DNA of 64,000 nt, from assembly GCA_035461765.1 (NCBI GenBank), contig DATHUY010000107.1, positions 36,991-100,990 on the forward strand, given 5' to 3'. The notes under the pieces are model-generated. The model made no database searches and was not told the DNA's origin. It saw nothing but the letters and a program-made list of their open reading frames with translations. The position numbers and the translations under genes are program-made. Source of the stretch: Longimicrobiales bacterium. GTDB lineage: Bacteria; Gemmatimonadota; Gemmatimonadetes; Longimicrobiales; RSA9. Within the stretch, counting starts at the first letter, position 1. The number at the start of each line of letters is the position of its first letter. Shown here in pieces: positions 18,112-26,511 of the stretch.

Positions 18112-19368
18112 GTGGCTGCGTCCGTCCGGCTGCTCGTCGGCGGAGCCGCCATCATCCTCCTCGCCGCCTGCGAGAACGGGAGTGGCAACACTCCGGTCCC
18201 GCCCGCGGCCGAGCGGACGGCGAAAGCAGCCGCCGCCCCCGCGATGCCAGGCGCACCGGCAGCCGTCGAGAGCCAGCCACCCGCCTCGCCCGAGCTCTTC
18301 GGCATGCACTACGTCGCCGCCTGGGCCAGCCCTGCGGCCTTCCCGCAGGCGGCCGGCATCTACCGCATGCACGACGCGACACCCCGCTGGGACGCGCTGC
18401 ACACCGGACCGGGCCGCTGGTATACCGACCCGCCGCCCGTCGGCAGAGGACTCGGTCGTATCGATGCTGTGCTGCTGTTCCGCGACCGTCACGCTCCGGA
18501 CATCCCCGTGATCTACGTGCTCGGCGGCGGCGGCACCGGCGGCAGGGGCTATCCGTCATGGACACGCCGCAGCACCGTCCTCGACGCCTGGCGCGAACAC
18601 GTGCGGCACATCGCCCATCGCTACAAAGGCCGGATCCAGTATTACGAGGTGTGGAACGAGCCGAACGCCGGCAACTGGTACACGGGATCCACGGCTCTCC
18701 TCGCGGACCTCACGCGCATCGCGGCGGAGGAGATCCGTGCGGCGGATCCCGCCGCACTCGTCATCGGCCCCTCGTTCACGCAGGAGGGCCACGCGATGAT
18801 GGACGACTTCTACGGCCGTGACGTCGCCGCGCACATCGACATCGTCGGCTGGCACCACGGCATAGAGAACCCCGAAGCGGACACCGCACACATCGTGGAC
18901 GCGCACCGCATTCTCCGCCGCCACGGAGTCGATCGCCCACTCTGGGCGACCGAGATCAACATCCGCGGCGGCTCTGCGGAGCTTGCGCGCGCATACCTCC
19001 TCCACTGGCTGCATGGTGTGGGGATGGTCGGATTCTACTCGTGGGAGATGTGGACGTACTACGGCGGGGACGACGGCTACGTGCACACCACCGACAGGGC
19101 AGGGAATCCCACCGCAGCCGGAGTCGCGTTTGGGGTCCTGCGGTCCTGGATCGAGGGACGGAGCGCGACGAGTGTCGAGATCGATGGGGAAACCTGGTTT
19201 GTGACTCTCGACAACGGCGACATCATCACGTGGGCGGCCGGTGCCCCTTCGGACAGGCATATGTTGCCGGGCACGCTTCGCCGTCTGGACGGGTCCAGTG
19301 CCACCTGGCCTGGAGGAGTTTACACGCCCACGTCGCACCCGGTGCTGTTCACAGTCCGCACGCCCTGA
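18112..19368 (+). CDS. Clan-A glycoside hydrolase, secreted lipoprotein
   Basis: Lipoprotein of 418 residues: start GTG, hydrophobic VGGAAIILLAAC with lipobox LAAC, then a low-complexity P/A-rich linker to about residue 60. The TIM-barrel part shows the clan-A signature YYEVWNEPNAGNWY (acid/base Glu in WNEP) and, later, RPLWATEINIRGG, where the Glu is the likely nucleophile. A small beta domain appears to end the protein. This pattern fits GH39/GH5-like enzymes, but the family and substrate cannot be fixed by eye. Being 8 bp behind aroF is a curious pairing and may be only transcriptional convenience. Confidence 0.75.
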   Translation: MAASVRLLVGGAAIILLAACENGSGNTPVPPAAERTAKAAAAPAMPGAPAAVESQPPASPELFGMHYVAAWASPAAFPQAAGIYRMHDATPRWDALHTGPGRWYTDPPPVGRGLGRIDAVLLFRDRHAPDIPVIYVLGGGGTGGRGYPSWTRRSTVLDAWREHVRHIAHRYKGRIQYYEVWNEPNAGNWYTGSTALLADLTRIAAEEIRAADPAALVIGPSFTQEGHAMMDDFYGRDVAAHIDIVGWHHGIENPEADTAHIVDAHRILRRHGVDRPLWATEINIRGGSAELARAYLLHWLHGVGMVGFYSWEMWTYYGGDDGYVHTTDRAGNPTAAGVAFGVLRSWIEGRSATSVEIDGETWFVTLDNGDIITWAAGAPSDRHMLPGTLRRLDGSSATWPGGVYTPTSHPVLFTVRTP

Positions 19369-19434
19369 CGCAGAACTCGGTCGAGCTCGCGGAGTTCGCG
19401 CACGCAGTGGAGTCCCGGCGCCACTGACGGGGGC
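19369..19434. terminator. Short convergent gap with a possible two-way terminator
   Basis: Between convergent stops lies a small hairpin, CAGTGG (19405-19410) with CCACTG (19421-19426). There is no T-run, so this is a weak terminator call. Confidence 0.3.
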
Positions 19435-20478
19435 TTACCCCTCCGCCGTCACCCGCACCCGTTGCGCCACATTGTTCGCATACCCGAGCTCGTTCCAGAC
19501 CGGCTCCAGCGGTTGAGACTCGCCCGTGGTATCCGTCGCCCGTGCGACGAGCTCGTACTCACCCGGTGCGGGCGGCGTCCACTCGGATTCCCACATCGTT
19601 GGGTTCGACACCGACGCCGTAAGCAGCCGCGCATCCTGCCAGGTCGCTCCGCCATCCGCGCTGAACGCCACAGCTGTCACCGCACCGTAGCCCGACCACG
19701 CCATACCGCGCACCATGACGGTCCCACGCACGATGTCACCGGCTTCAGGCGTTGCGATCAGCGACCGCACGTGCATGCGCGTCACCGACTCCTCTTCCGC
19801 GTGCCGCGGGTGCCCGCGATAGACGTAGCGGTCCGTCTGGAAATGCCCGGAGAAGAGCGTATCGACCACAGTAATCCGCTCCAGCCATTTCACTGACGCG
19901 ACGCCGTAGTTGCCGGGTACGAACAGCCGCACGGGATGGCCGTGCTCCGGCCGGAGCGGTTCGTCGTTCATCGCCCACACCAGCAGCGTGGACGCATCCA
20001 TCGCCCGCGCGACAGGCAGGCTGCGCTCGAAGTGCACGACGCGGCCTCCGTCGATGGCCCCCGAATCCGCCCCGCGAAACACGACCTCGACGCCGCGCGG
20101 GTCTACCTCGCACAGCTCCAGCAGCCGACGCAGCGGCACGCCCGTGAACGTGCCGGCACTCACGGCGCCCAGTTCCCATGGCGTCCCCTCGGGCACGGGC
20201 GACATCAGGCGCCGTCCGTTGCCGGCGCATTCCATGACGGATGCGATCGTCGTCTCGCCGAGCGACTTGAGCTCCCGCAGCCCGATGGTCCGCGGCCGCC
20301 TGACCAGACCTGCGACGCCAAGAGTCCAGCCCGCCGCGTCGATCTGCGGGACCGCGAAGTTCGAGCGCACGAAAAACGACTCCAGCGGCGTCACCGCACC
20401 GGCCAGGGCACGGAGCGGCGTCTCCGCGTTCAGCGGCTCGGCCTGGACCACGCGCAGATCAATGGATGAAGGATTCAT
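19435..20478 (-). CDS. Sulfite oxidase-family molybdopterin oxidoreductase
   Basis: Protein of 347 residues. The Moco-binding domain contains SVMECAGNGR, with Cys84 the expected molybdenum ligand, then GAVSAGTFTGVPL and HGHPVRLFVPGNYG, all typical of the sulfite oxidase/SorA/YedY superfamily. The C-terminal Ig-like dimerisation domain has VRGMAWSGYGAVTAVAFSAD and PTMWESEW. I see no Tat or Sec signal and no haem domain, so a cytosolic or separately exported enzyme is implied. Start ATG at 20478 gives a clean N-terminus; a -35/-10 pair sits directly upstream, leaving no leader. It is divergent from dnaX. Confidence 0.85.
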   Translation of the reverse strand: MNPSSIDLRVVQAEPLNAETPLRALAGAVTPLESFFVRSNFAVPQIDAAGWTLGVAGLVRRPRTIGLRELKSLGETTIASVMECAGNGRRLMSPVPEGTPWELGAVSAGTFTGVPLRRLLELCEVDPRGVEVVFRGADSGAIDGGRVVHFERSLPVARAMDASTLLVWAMNDEPLRPEHGHPVRLFVPGNYGVASVKWLERITVVDTLFSGHFQTDRYVYRGHPRHAEEESVTRMHVRSLIATPEAGDIVRGTVMVRGMAWSGYGAVTAVAFSADGGATWQDARLLTASVSNPTMWESEWTPPAPGEYELVARATDTTGESQPLEPVWNELGYANNVAQRVRVTAEG

Positions 20479-20485
20479 GGTCAGG

Positions 20486-20514
20486 ATCGTAGACGGCGGG
20501 AGCCGCACCGGCAA
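20486..20514 (-). promoter_or_regulatory. Promoter for the molybdopterin oxidoreductase, leaderless
   Basis: On the minus strand: TTGCCG (20509-20514), 17-nt spacer, TACGAT (20486-20491), then 7 nt to the ATG at 20478. Transcription would begin at or within a base of the start codon. There is no Shine-Dalgarno sequence. Confidence 0.5.
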
Positions 20515-20570
20515 TGTCCCACCCGCCGCAAGCCCTTGAGCGGCGCGCTCCAAACCCCCACCTTTCAGTA

Positions 20571-22580
20571 ATGGCCGAACACACGCAGAACCGCACCGCC
20601 CTCGCGCGCACCTGGCGTCCCCGCAAGTTCGCGGAGATGGCCACGCAGGAGCACGTTTCCGACACGCTCCGCGCCGCTGTCGCGCGCGGCCGTACGGCGC
20701 ACGCATACCTGTTCTGCGGACCGCGCGGAGTAGGGAAGACCACCGCCGCGCGTGTGCTCGCCATGGCGCTCAACTGCCCGAACCGCGCCGAGGATGGCGA
20801 GCCATGCGGACAGTGCGAGTCGTGCGAGAAGATCTGGGCGGGCAAGACGTCGCTCGACGTCATCGAGATCGACGCGGCGTCCAACCGCGGTGTGGACGAT
20901 GCCCGCGACCTGCGCGAGCGGGCGATGTACGCCCCGACCGACGAGCATCGCTACAAGGTCTACATCATCGACGAAGCGCATATGCTCACGCGCGAGGCGT
21001 GGAACGCACTCCTCAAGATTCTCGAGGAGCCGCCGCCGCGTGTCATCTTCGTGTTTGCCACCACCGAGCCTCAGAAGATTCAGCAGGCGGCACCGCCGAT
21101 CCTGTCGCGCTGCCAGCGCTTCGATTTCCGGCGGATAAGCACGCAGGGTATCGTCGATCGCCTGCGCACCGTGCTCGAGGGTGAGGGCGTCGCTGCCGAT
21201 GACGACGCGCTGACACCCATCGCACGTCGCGCGGAAGGTGGCATGCGCGACGCCCTGTCGCTCATGGACCAGGTGCTCTCGTTCGCGGACGGTCGCGTCA
21301 CGGGCGAGGATGTGCGCCGCGTGCTCGGCCTGGTCGGTGATGAGCTGTATCTCGAGCTGTTCGCGATCGTCGCAGAGAAGCGCTACGCCGATGTCTTCCA
21401 CTTCGTGCAGCGCGTCATCGACGAGGGCTACGACCTGGCCGAGTTCTACAAGGGCCTCGCCGATGCGCTGCGCGTGCTCATGGTCACGAAGCTCGAAGGT
21501 GCCGACGCCGCCGACGTACGCGAGGACCTGCGCGGCGATTATGCGCAGGCCGCGGAAATGTTTGGCCGCGGCGACCTGCTCCGCATGCTTTCCATGGTCG
21601 CCGAGCTCGATACGGAAGGGAAGTTCCGCAAGAGCGCCAATCCACGCACCATGCTCGAGGCGCTGCTGCTGCGTTGGGCGTTTCTCGAGAGCACCGTGGA
21701 TGTCGAAACACTCATTCGCGCCGCAGGGGGCGATGCCCCCGTCCCTTTAGGCGACCGCGCGACTGACCCCGCGCGCCGTACGGCCCGACCGACCCCCGAC
21801 AGCTCGCCCACAGGACGCCCGGCCAGTGGCTCGGCACAGACCAGCGAGGCCGCACCCACGCCCGGCGGCGATTCGCCGGCCAGCGACACGATCGGGCCCG
21901 GGCAGGCGAGCGCTCGATCTATTCTGCGCGACATTGCGGCTGATGCCGCGCCGCGGCCGAATGGGACGACGCGTGCCGCGGCTACGTCGCGCACAGCGCC
22001 AGCGGCAGCCGCTCCGCCTTCCGGAGCTGGTCCGTCTGGCGCCGCAGCTGCACCCGCCGCTTCGCGTGAGGCAGCTGTCACTGCAGCGACACCCGCGCCC
22101 GACTCCGAAACCGCGCCCGCACGTGCACCTTCAACCGCCCCCGCGGACGCCCTCGAAGCCGTCTCTGCGACCCGTGCCATTTCCCTGAAGGACGCCGAGC
22201 GCGCGCTTCGTAAGATGCTCGAGCAGCGGCGCGCGCCACACGGCCTCGGCATCTTTCTCAAGGCGGCGACGATCGGCGAAATCTCCGGGAACCAGGTAGT
22301 GCTGGAGGTCCCCGCCGGCCCCGGACTCGAGCGGCTCTCCGGCGAGTCCACGTCGCGCGTCGCCGTGCGCGACGTCTTGAGTGAGTTGCTGGGGGCCACC
22401 ATCGATCTCACCGTTCGTCCCGCCGGCTACGCTGACCCCGACGCCGGCGACTCCGCTCCCGAGCCGCCCCGTCGCATCACCCCCGAGCGCGTCAAGGCGG
22501 AACGCCTCGCCGCCCTCTCCCGTGACGACCCGGCTTTCCGCGCAGCCATACAGAGCTGGGACCTGGAACTGTTCGACTGA
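20571..22580 (+). CDS. dnaX: DNA polymerase III subunit gamma/tau
   Basis: AAA+ clamp-loader ATPase of 669 residues. The start ATG gives MAEHTQNRTALARTWRPRKF, standard for DnaX. Walker A GPRGVGKTTAA is near residues 51-61, the zinc-binding cysteines are in CPN...CGQCESC, Walker B with DEAH is in VYIIDEAHML, and sensor regions follow (ILEEPPPRVIFVFATTEPQK). Residues of about 395-535 form a long A/P/T/S-rich linker, then a tau-like C-terminal domain. The linker is low-complexity and GC-extreme. No slippery sequence for a shortened gamma form was noticed. It is divergent from the molybdopterin oxidoreductase. Confidence 0.96.
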   Translation: MAEHTQNRTALARTWRPRKFAEMATQEHVSDTLRAAVARGRTAHAYLFCGPRGVGKTTAARVLAMALNCPNRAEDGEPCGQCESCEKIWAGKTSLDVIEIDAASNRGVDDARDLRERAMYAPTDEHRYKVYIIDEAHMLTREAWNALLKILEEPPPRVIFVFATTEPQKIQQAAPPILSRCQRFDFRRISTQGIVDRLRTVLEGEGVAADDDALTPIARRAEGGMRDALSLMDQVLSFADGRVTGEDVRRVLGLVGDELYLELFAIVAEKRYADVFHFVQRVIDEGYDLAEFYKGLADALRVLMVTKLEGADAADVREDLRGDYAQAAEMFGRGDLLRMLSMVAELDTEGKFRKSANPRTMLEALLLRWAFLESTVDVETLIRAAGGDAPVPLGDRATDPARRTARPTPDSSPTGRPASGSAQTSEAAPTPGGDSPASDTIGPGQASARSILRDIAADAAPRPNGTTRAAATSRTAPAAAAPPSGAGPSGAAAAPAASREAAVTAATPAPDSETAPARAPSTAPADALEAVSATRAISLKDAERALRKMLEQRRAPHGLGIFLKAATIGEISGNQVVLEVPAGPGLERLSGESTSRVAVRDVLSELLGATIDLTVRPAGYADPDAGDSAPEPPRRITPERVKAERLAALSRDDPAFRAAIQSWDLELFD

Positions 22581-22866
22581 CCGCGCTCCCTCGACCGAAG
22601 GCCGACAGCAGTCCCGATTATCGCAGTTCCTGCCGTACATCTGTTGCGCTGTCGCAGCGCCTCCGTTCCTCCCTCGTCGAGCCTGCCCGCCAATGCGCCT
22701 GGCGGTGCGCCTCCGGGCAGCGCTTCGTAAGTGATACCCACGCAAAGACTTGCCCGAAGGCTTTCGCGCCATCCGAAAGGTGGCCGGATCCAGGCAACAC
22801 GCCCGCACAGTCCGGCGCCGCACTTGCATTTGGTGCGCGTGCCCCGGATTTACCTGGAGAGACGTG

Positions 22867-23118
22867 ATGAGTGCCATTCTACGCTGGTTCCACGATGGCG
22901 ATGTCCGCTACCGCGCCTATTTCCGCGAATCGCCGGATTCACCCGCGGTCCGTCAGCTGATCATCGCATCCGCAGATGGCGAGGCGGTGGATATTGTCGA
23001 GGGGGAACGTCGTCTCGAGGACTACACGTACACCGAGCTGCTCGCGTACGCCAAGCGGCTCCGCCTGCACATGCAGGAGCGCGCGGATTTCACCGCAATG
23101 GATGCCGCTGCCGATTGA
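22867..23118 (+). CDS. Small hypothetical protein (83 aa)
   Basis: Soluble acidic protein starting at ATG 22867 behind a GGAGAG ribosome site. Visible sequence: MSAILRWFHDGDVRYRAYF, then an alpha-helical LEDYTYTELLAYAKRLRLHM. No cysteines or membrane segment. I do not recognise a family. The good ribosome site and a plausible alpha/beta pattern support it as real. The 286 bp before it, after dnaX, hold nothing I can call. Confidence 0.6.
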   Translation: MSAILRWFHDGDVRYRAYFRESPDSPAVRQLIIASADGEAVDIVEGERRLEDYTYTELLAYAKRLRLHMQERADFTAMDAAAD

Positions 23119-23291
23119 CCGATGCCGCACGAGCGGCTATATTTCGGAGGTGCCCCAGGAACCACCGGGCGCGAGCTTACGAAACCCGTCAGGGCCCCGC
23201 AGGCAGCAGCGGTAAGTATAGCGAGCGTCGCGCGTGATCTTCCTGGGGCACTTTTTCATACCTGCCCCAAACTCGCCCCATCCGCCGATCG

Positions 23292-23741
23292 TCAGACCAT
23301 CCGGTGCTCGACCATGGTGCATCGGTCCTGCACGACGTCGATTCCCGCTTCCGCAAACCGCTCCGCCGCCGCGTCGTTCGAGATCCCCAGCTGCATCCAG
23401 ACCACGCGCGGTTTCTTTGCGATGATGTCATCAACGTGGCCTGTCACATCGTTCGGCTTGCGGAACACGACGACCATGTCGACCTCCCCCGGTACGGCTG
23501 CGACCGTACGATACACCTGCTCGCCCAGGATCTCGGTTACGTCCGGGTAGTACACCGGGACCGGCACGATCTCGTAGCCATTGCGCTGGAGGTACGCCGG
23601 GACGTAATGCGCGGGCCGCGAATCACGCGACTCCGGCTTTATACCGAGAACGGCCAGCCGTTTCGAGCTCCGCAGGGCCTCGGCCACATCCTCGTCCTGC
23701 TCCAGTATCCTGCCCCGTTCCGCCATTCCTTCGCCCCGCAT
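23292..23741 (-). CDS. CoA-binding domain protein (YccU-like)
   Basis: Single Rossmann-type CoA_binding domain protein of 149 residues. Strand 1 and loop are SSKRLAVLGIKPESRDSR, followed by AYLQRNGYEIVPVPVYYPD, VDMVVVFRKPNDV and RVVWMQLGISNDAAAERF, ending in DRCTMVEHR, which is typical of the YccU family. Its ligand in this family is CoA or a nucleotide; no catalytic role is established. I chose ATG 23741 because GGAGAG stands 10 nt upstream; an ATG at 23762 would overlap the divergent yraN start. Confidence 0.85.
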   Translation of the reverse strand: MRGEGMAERGRILEQDEDVAEALRSSKRLAVLGIKPESRDSRPAHYVPAYLQRNGYEIVPVPVYYPDVTEILGEQVYRTVAAVPGEVDMVVVFRKPNDVTGHVDDIIAKKPRVVWMQLGISNDAAAERFAEAGIDVVQDRCTMVEHRMV

Positions 23742-23760
23742 TTCGTTGATACTCTCCGTC

Positions 23761-24150
23761 ATGGCAGCCCATAACGATTTCGGCGCGCACGCGGAGCGCC
23801 TGGCCGCCGCGTACCTCGAACGCAACGGCTGGACCATCCTGGAGCGCAACTGGCGCTTCGGCCGCCGCGAGATCGATCTGATCGCACGCAGCGGGTGCAC
23901 CATCGCGTTCGTGGAAGTGAAGGCGCGGGCGAGCGTAAGGCACGGTCATCCGCTGGAGAGCATCGACTGGCGCAAGCGACGCGATATCGCGATCGCGGCG
24001 AGCGGCTGGATCGAGCGGCACGGCAGCCGTGCGTGGGAATACCGGTTCGACGCAGTCCATGTCATTGCACCGCAGACTCTGCGCGGACGCACGGAGTGCA
24101 TCGACGCCACCCCCGCCGTGCACCACATGGAGAATGCGTGGTCGATGTGA
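23761..24150 (+). CDS. yraN: YraN family (UPF0102) endonuclease-fold protein
   Basis: Protein of 129 residues beginning MAAHNDFGAHAERLAAAYLE. It has the restriction-endonuclease-like fold with G-x-E around residue 10, the catalytic-looking sequence NWRFGRREIDLIA (D/E), then IAFVEVKARAS (E-x-K). These match UPF0102/YraN, whose biological role is uncertain (proposed nuclease linked to recombination or transformation). No ribosome site is visible; a GATACT box lies exactly 7 nt before the ATG, so the transcript may lack a leader. Confidence 0.88.
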   Translation: MAAHNDFGAHAERLAAAYLERNGWTILERNWRFGRREIDLIARSGCTIAFVEVKARASVRHGHPLESIDWRKRRDIAIAASGWIERHGSRAWEYRFDAVHVIAPQTLRGRTECIDATPAVHHMENAWSM

Positions 24151-24228
24151 CCGCGCGCACGTCTGGCTCGTCCATTCCGGGAAGGCGGCTCCGGCCGCAA
24201 CGCAGAACAGAAGAGATTGAGGAGAACC

Positions 24229-25164
24229 ATGCGACCTGTTTTCAAGCGACTTCTTCCGCTGTTCGTATTGCCGCTGACGTTCGCTGCCTGTGAGGACAGC
24301 AGCTTCGACCCCGCCGGTGAGACCGGCACCATGTCCATCATGCTGACGGATGCACCCGGCGATTTCGCGAACGCGATCGTCACCATAGAGAGCATTGAGC
24401 TGCTGGGCGATAACGGGGATGGTCAGCGCGTTATCCTGCGCGAGGACCCTGTAACGGTGGATCTGCTCGACCTGCAGAACGAAGTGATGACGCTGGTGGG
24501 CGCGACGCCGGTGCCCGGTGGCACGTACTCGGAGCTCCGCCTCGTCATCAGCGAGGGCCTGATCACGGTCGAGCAGGATGACGGCTCGCTGCTCGTTTAC
24601 GCTTCGTCCGACGAGTTTGCCGCCAGCGAGGGCTTCACGGCGGACGGCGACCTCCAGATGCCGAGCTTCGCCCAGAGGGGTCTCAAGATCAAGCTGCCCG
24701 CCCAGGAGGCGATCGTCGATGGCGATGAGAATGCCGTCCTGATCGACTTCAACGTCGCGGAGAGCTTCGGTCACCAGGCCGGCAATTCCGGAAAGTGGGT
24801 CCTGCACCCGGTCATTCACGCGACTGGCTTCACCACGACCGGCTCGCTCACACTCAATGTCGTGCTCGCCGACACCGTCACACTGCCGGTCATCGACGCC
24901 ACCCAGGTCACGCTCGGCATGCTCAGCGCCGTGCTCGACCGCGATGGCGACATGATTCCCGTCATGCTGACCGACGCCGACGCCGATGGCACGTGGCAGG
25001 CGACGTTCCGCTTCCTGCCGCCCGGTGACTGGAGCGTGGGCCTCGGCCTGGTTAACAAGCTCCTGCTGACGACGGATCCAGCCCTGCCGCTCACGTTCAC
25101 GGTCGCGTCAGGCCAGAACGTAAGCCAGACACTGACGATCACGAGCGCCGGGATACAGCCGTAA
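24229..25164 (+). CDS. DUF4382 domain lipoprotein
   Basis: Exported lipoprotein of 311 residues. A basic start, the hydrophobic LLPLFVLPLTFAAC and lipobox FAAC give a lipid-anchored protein. Residues of about 35-195 match DUF4382: GTMSIMLTDAPGDFANAIVT, ELLGDNGDG, VDLLDLQNEVMTLVG and GTYSELRLVI. The last third is a beta-rich, carboxypeptidase-regulatory-like or Ig-like region ending with VASGQNVSQTLTI. Function is unknown. A GAGGAG ribosome site precedes the ATG, and a strong hairpin follows the stop. Confidence 0.85.
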   Translation: MRPVFKRLLPLFVLPLTFAACEDSSFDPAGETGTMSIMLTDAPGDFANAIVTIESIELLGDNGDGQRVILREDPVTVDLLDLQNEVMTLVGATPVPGGTYSELRLVISEGLITVEQDDGSLLVYASSDEFAASEGFTADGDLQMPSFAQRGLKIKLPAQEAIVDGDENAVLIDFNVAESFGHQAGNSGKWVLHPVIHATGFTTTGSLTLNVVLADTVTLPVIDATQVTLGMLSAVLDRDGDMIPVMLTDADADGTWQATFRFLPPGDWSVGLGLVNKLLLTTDPALPLTFTVASGQNVSQTLTITSAGIQP

Positions 25165-25187
25165 TCGCTGGCCTGGCCCGGATATAG

Positions 25188-25225
25188 CGACCGGCACCGT
25201 CCTCTGGAGAGGGCGGTGCCGGTCG
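25188..25225 (+). terminator. Long hairpin terminator after the DUF4382 gene
   Basis: A near-perfect 17-bp stem (25188-25204 with 25209-25225, one G-T pair) closed by the tetraloop TGGA, starting 23 nt after the stop codon. The outer 11 bp (GACCGGCACCG / CGGTGCCGGTC) are perfect. No T-run follows, so it may work with Rho or as a 3' end stabiliser. Confidence 0.7.
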
Positions 25226-25238
25226 TCTAGGACCCCCC

Positions 25239-25329
25239 GCCCGCGCCCGGGTGCGCGCCCGCGCCCGTCCGGACGTCTTTTCCCCGGAACGGAGCGCTTT
25301 CGGGCCCGCGCACGCACGCGGGCGCGGGC
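25239..25329. repeat. GC-rich inverted repeat, 11-bp arms
   Basis: GCCCGCGCCCG at 25239-25249 pairs with CGGGCGCGGGC at 25319-25329. Pairing can extend inward imperfectly through GTGCG/CGCAC. It resembles the tail of the palindromic element near 60911-60920, which also contains GCCCGCGCCCGG. Confidence 0.5.
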
Positions 25330-25519
25330 TGGGGTTCTTATCCGAGACCCATCCCGCACCCTCCCCCATACCCGGCAACATTCCCTGTCCCGGCGGGTAT
25401 CCACGACAGCGCGCAGGGAGGCCCTTCAACCGACCTCCTGACCCGGCCTTCTACTTGCAATCGACGGCCGGCGCGCCCATGTTTCGCCTCCATTTTACCG
25501 GGTTGTTCGGACGAATCCC

Positions 25520-25843
25520 ATGACGAACTTCCAGCAGCTTTTCCAGCTGGGCCAGCAGGTGCAGGCGCAGCTTTCCCAGCTCCAGACGGAGCTCGGCAAC
25601 CGCACCGTCACGTCCACCGCCGGCGGCGGGATGGTGACGGTCACAGCGGACGGCAAGGGCCGCGTGCGCGAGATCCGCATCGATCCCTCGGTCGTCGATC
25701 CGGGCGACGTGGAGATGCTCGAGGATCTGGTGATCGCCGCCGTAAACGAGGCGCAGCAGCGCGCCGAGAAGATCTACGAAGAGGAGATGAAGAAGGTCGC
25801 GGGTGGGTTCCCGCTGCCGTTCAATTTTCCTAATCTTCCGTGA
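25520..25843 (+). CDS. ybaB: YbaB/EbfC family nucleoid-associated protein
   Basis: Small DNA-binding protein of 107 residues with the YbaB dimer architecture. It opens with the helix MTNFQQLFQLGQQVQAQLSQ, then the beta sheet TVTSTAGGGMVTVTADGKG and IRIDPSVVDPGDVEMLEDLV, and ends with a C-terminal helix. In many bacteria it lies next to dnaX and recR; here dnaX is 3 kb upstream and recR overlaps by GTGA, keeping the classical gene association. Confidence 0.95.
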   Translation: MTNFQQLFQLGQQVQAQLSQLQTELGNRTVTSTAGGGMVTVTADGKGRVREIRIDPSVVDPGDVEMLEDLVIAAVNEAQQRAEKIYEEEMKKVAGGFPLPFNFPNLP

Positions 25844-26496
25844 GCGTAATCGACGAGCTGACATCCGAGCTCGCGCGACTGCCCGGGATCGGGCGCAAGA
25901 CGGCGCTCCGACTCACCTATCACCTGTTGAAGCGGCCGCCGGAGGATATCCGGCGGCTTGCGCGCTCGCTCGACGATGTCGCGGAGCGGGTGCGCGCGTG
26001 TTCGTGCTGCGGCAATCTGACGGAGCGGGACCCGTGCGACCTGTGCACGAGCCCGCGTCGTGATGCCTCCTCGATCTGCGTGGTCGAAGAGGCGTCCGAC
26101 ATCATGGCTATCGAGCGGACCGGCGAGTACGGCGGTATGTACCACGTGCTGGGCGGTCGACTCTCCCCGCTCGACGGCATCGGCCCCGATGAGCTGAACG
26201 TTGCCGCGCTCCTGCGTCGCATCGGTGTGCCGGCGCAGACCGCGGGGCGGGCGGGCGCTGAAGACGCCGGCCCGGCGGCCGGTAACGCGGCGGACGCCTC
26301 CGTCGTGCGCGAGGTCATCGTGGCGACCAATCCCAGTGTGGAAGGGGAGGCCACGGCGTTGTACCTTCAGAGGGTCCTGCAGCCGCTGGGCGTGAGCGTG
26401 ACACGCCTCGCCCGCGGTCTGCCGATGGGCGGTGACCTGGAGTACGCGGACGGCGTCACGATTGCGCAGGCATTTGCGGGGCGGCGGGAACTCTAA
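25840..26496 (+). CDS. recR: Recombination mediator RecR
   Basis: Helps load RecA at gaps with RecF/RecO. The protein has 218 residues versus about 200 in most homologues. Features in order: helix-hairpin-helix LARLPGIGRKTALRL, zinc finger CSCCGNLT...CDLC, and a Toprim domain from ICVVEEASDIMAIERTGEY. It ends with LARGLPMGGDLEYADGVTI. The extra length is an A/G-rich insertion (about residues 128-147) inside the Toprim domain. GTG start overlaps the ybaB stop. Confidence 0.96.
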   Translation: MSVIDELTSELARLPGIGRKTALRLTYHLLKRPPEDIRRLARSLDDVAERVRACSCCGNLTERDPCDLCTSPRRDASSICVVEEASDIMAIERTGEYGGMYHVLGGRLSPLDGIGPDELNVAALLRRIGVPAQTAGRAGAEDAGPAAGNAADASVVREVIVATNPSVEGEATALYLQRVLQPLGVSVTRLARGLPMGGDLEYADGVTIAQAFAGRREL

Positions 26497-26511
26497 GCGG
26501 GAAGTGCGGTC

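Larger units (their letters stand above)
25165..25519. other. Gap with two stacked inverted repeats before ybaB
   Basis: Noncoding. It contains the strong terminator-like hairpin at 25188-25225 and a larger GC palindrome (25239-25249 with 25319-25329) followed by a C-rich tract. No gene was identified. The ybaB promoter must lie in the distal part, but no clear -35/-10 pair was seen. Confidence 0.55.
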
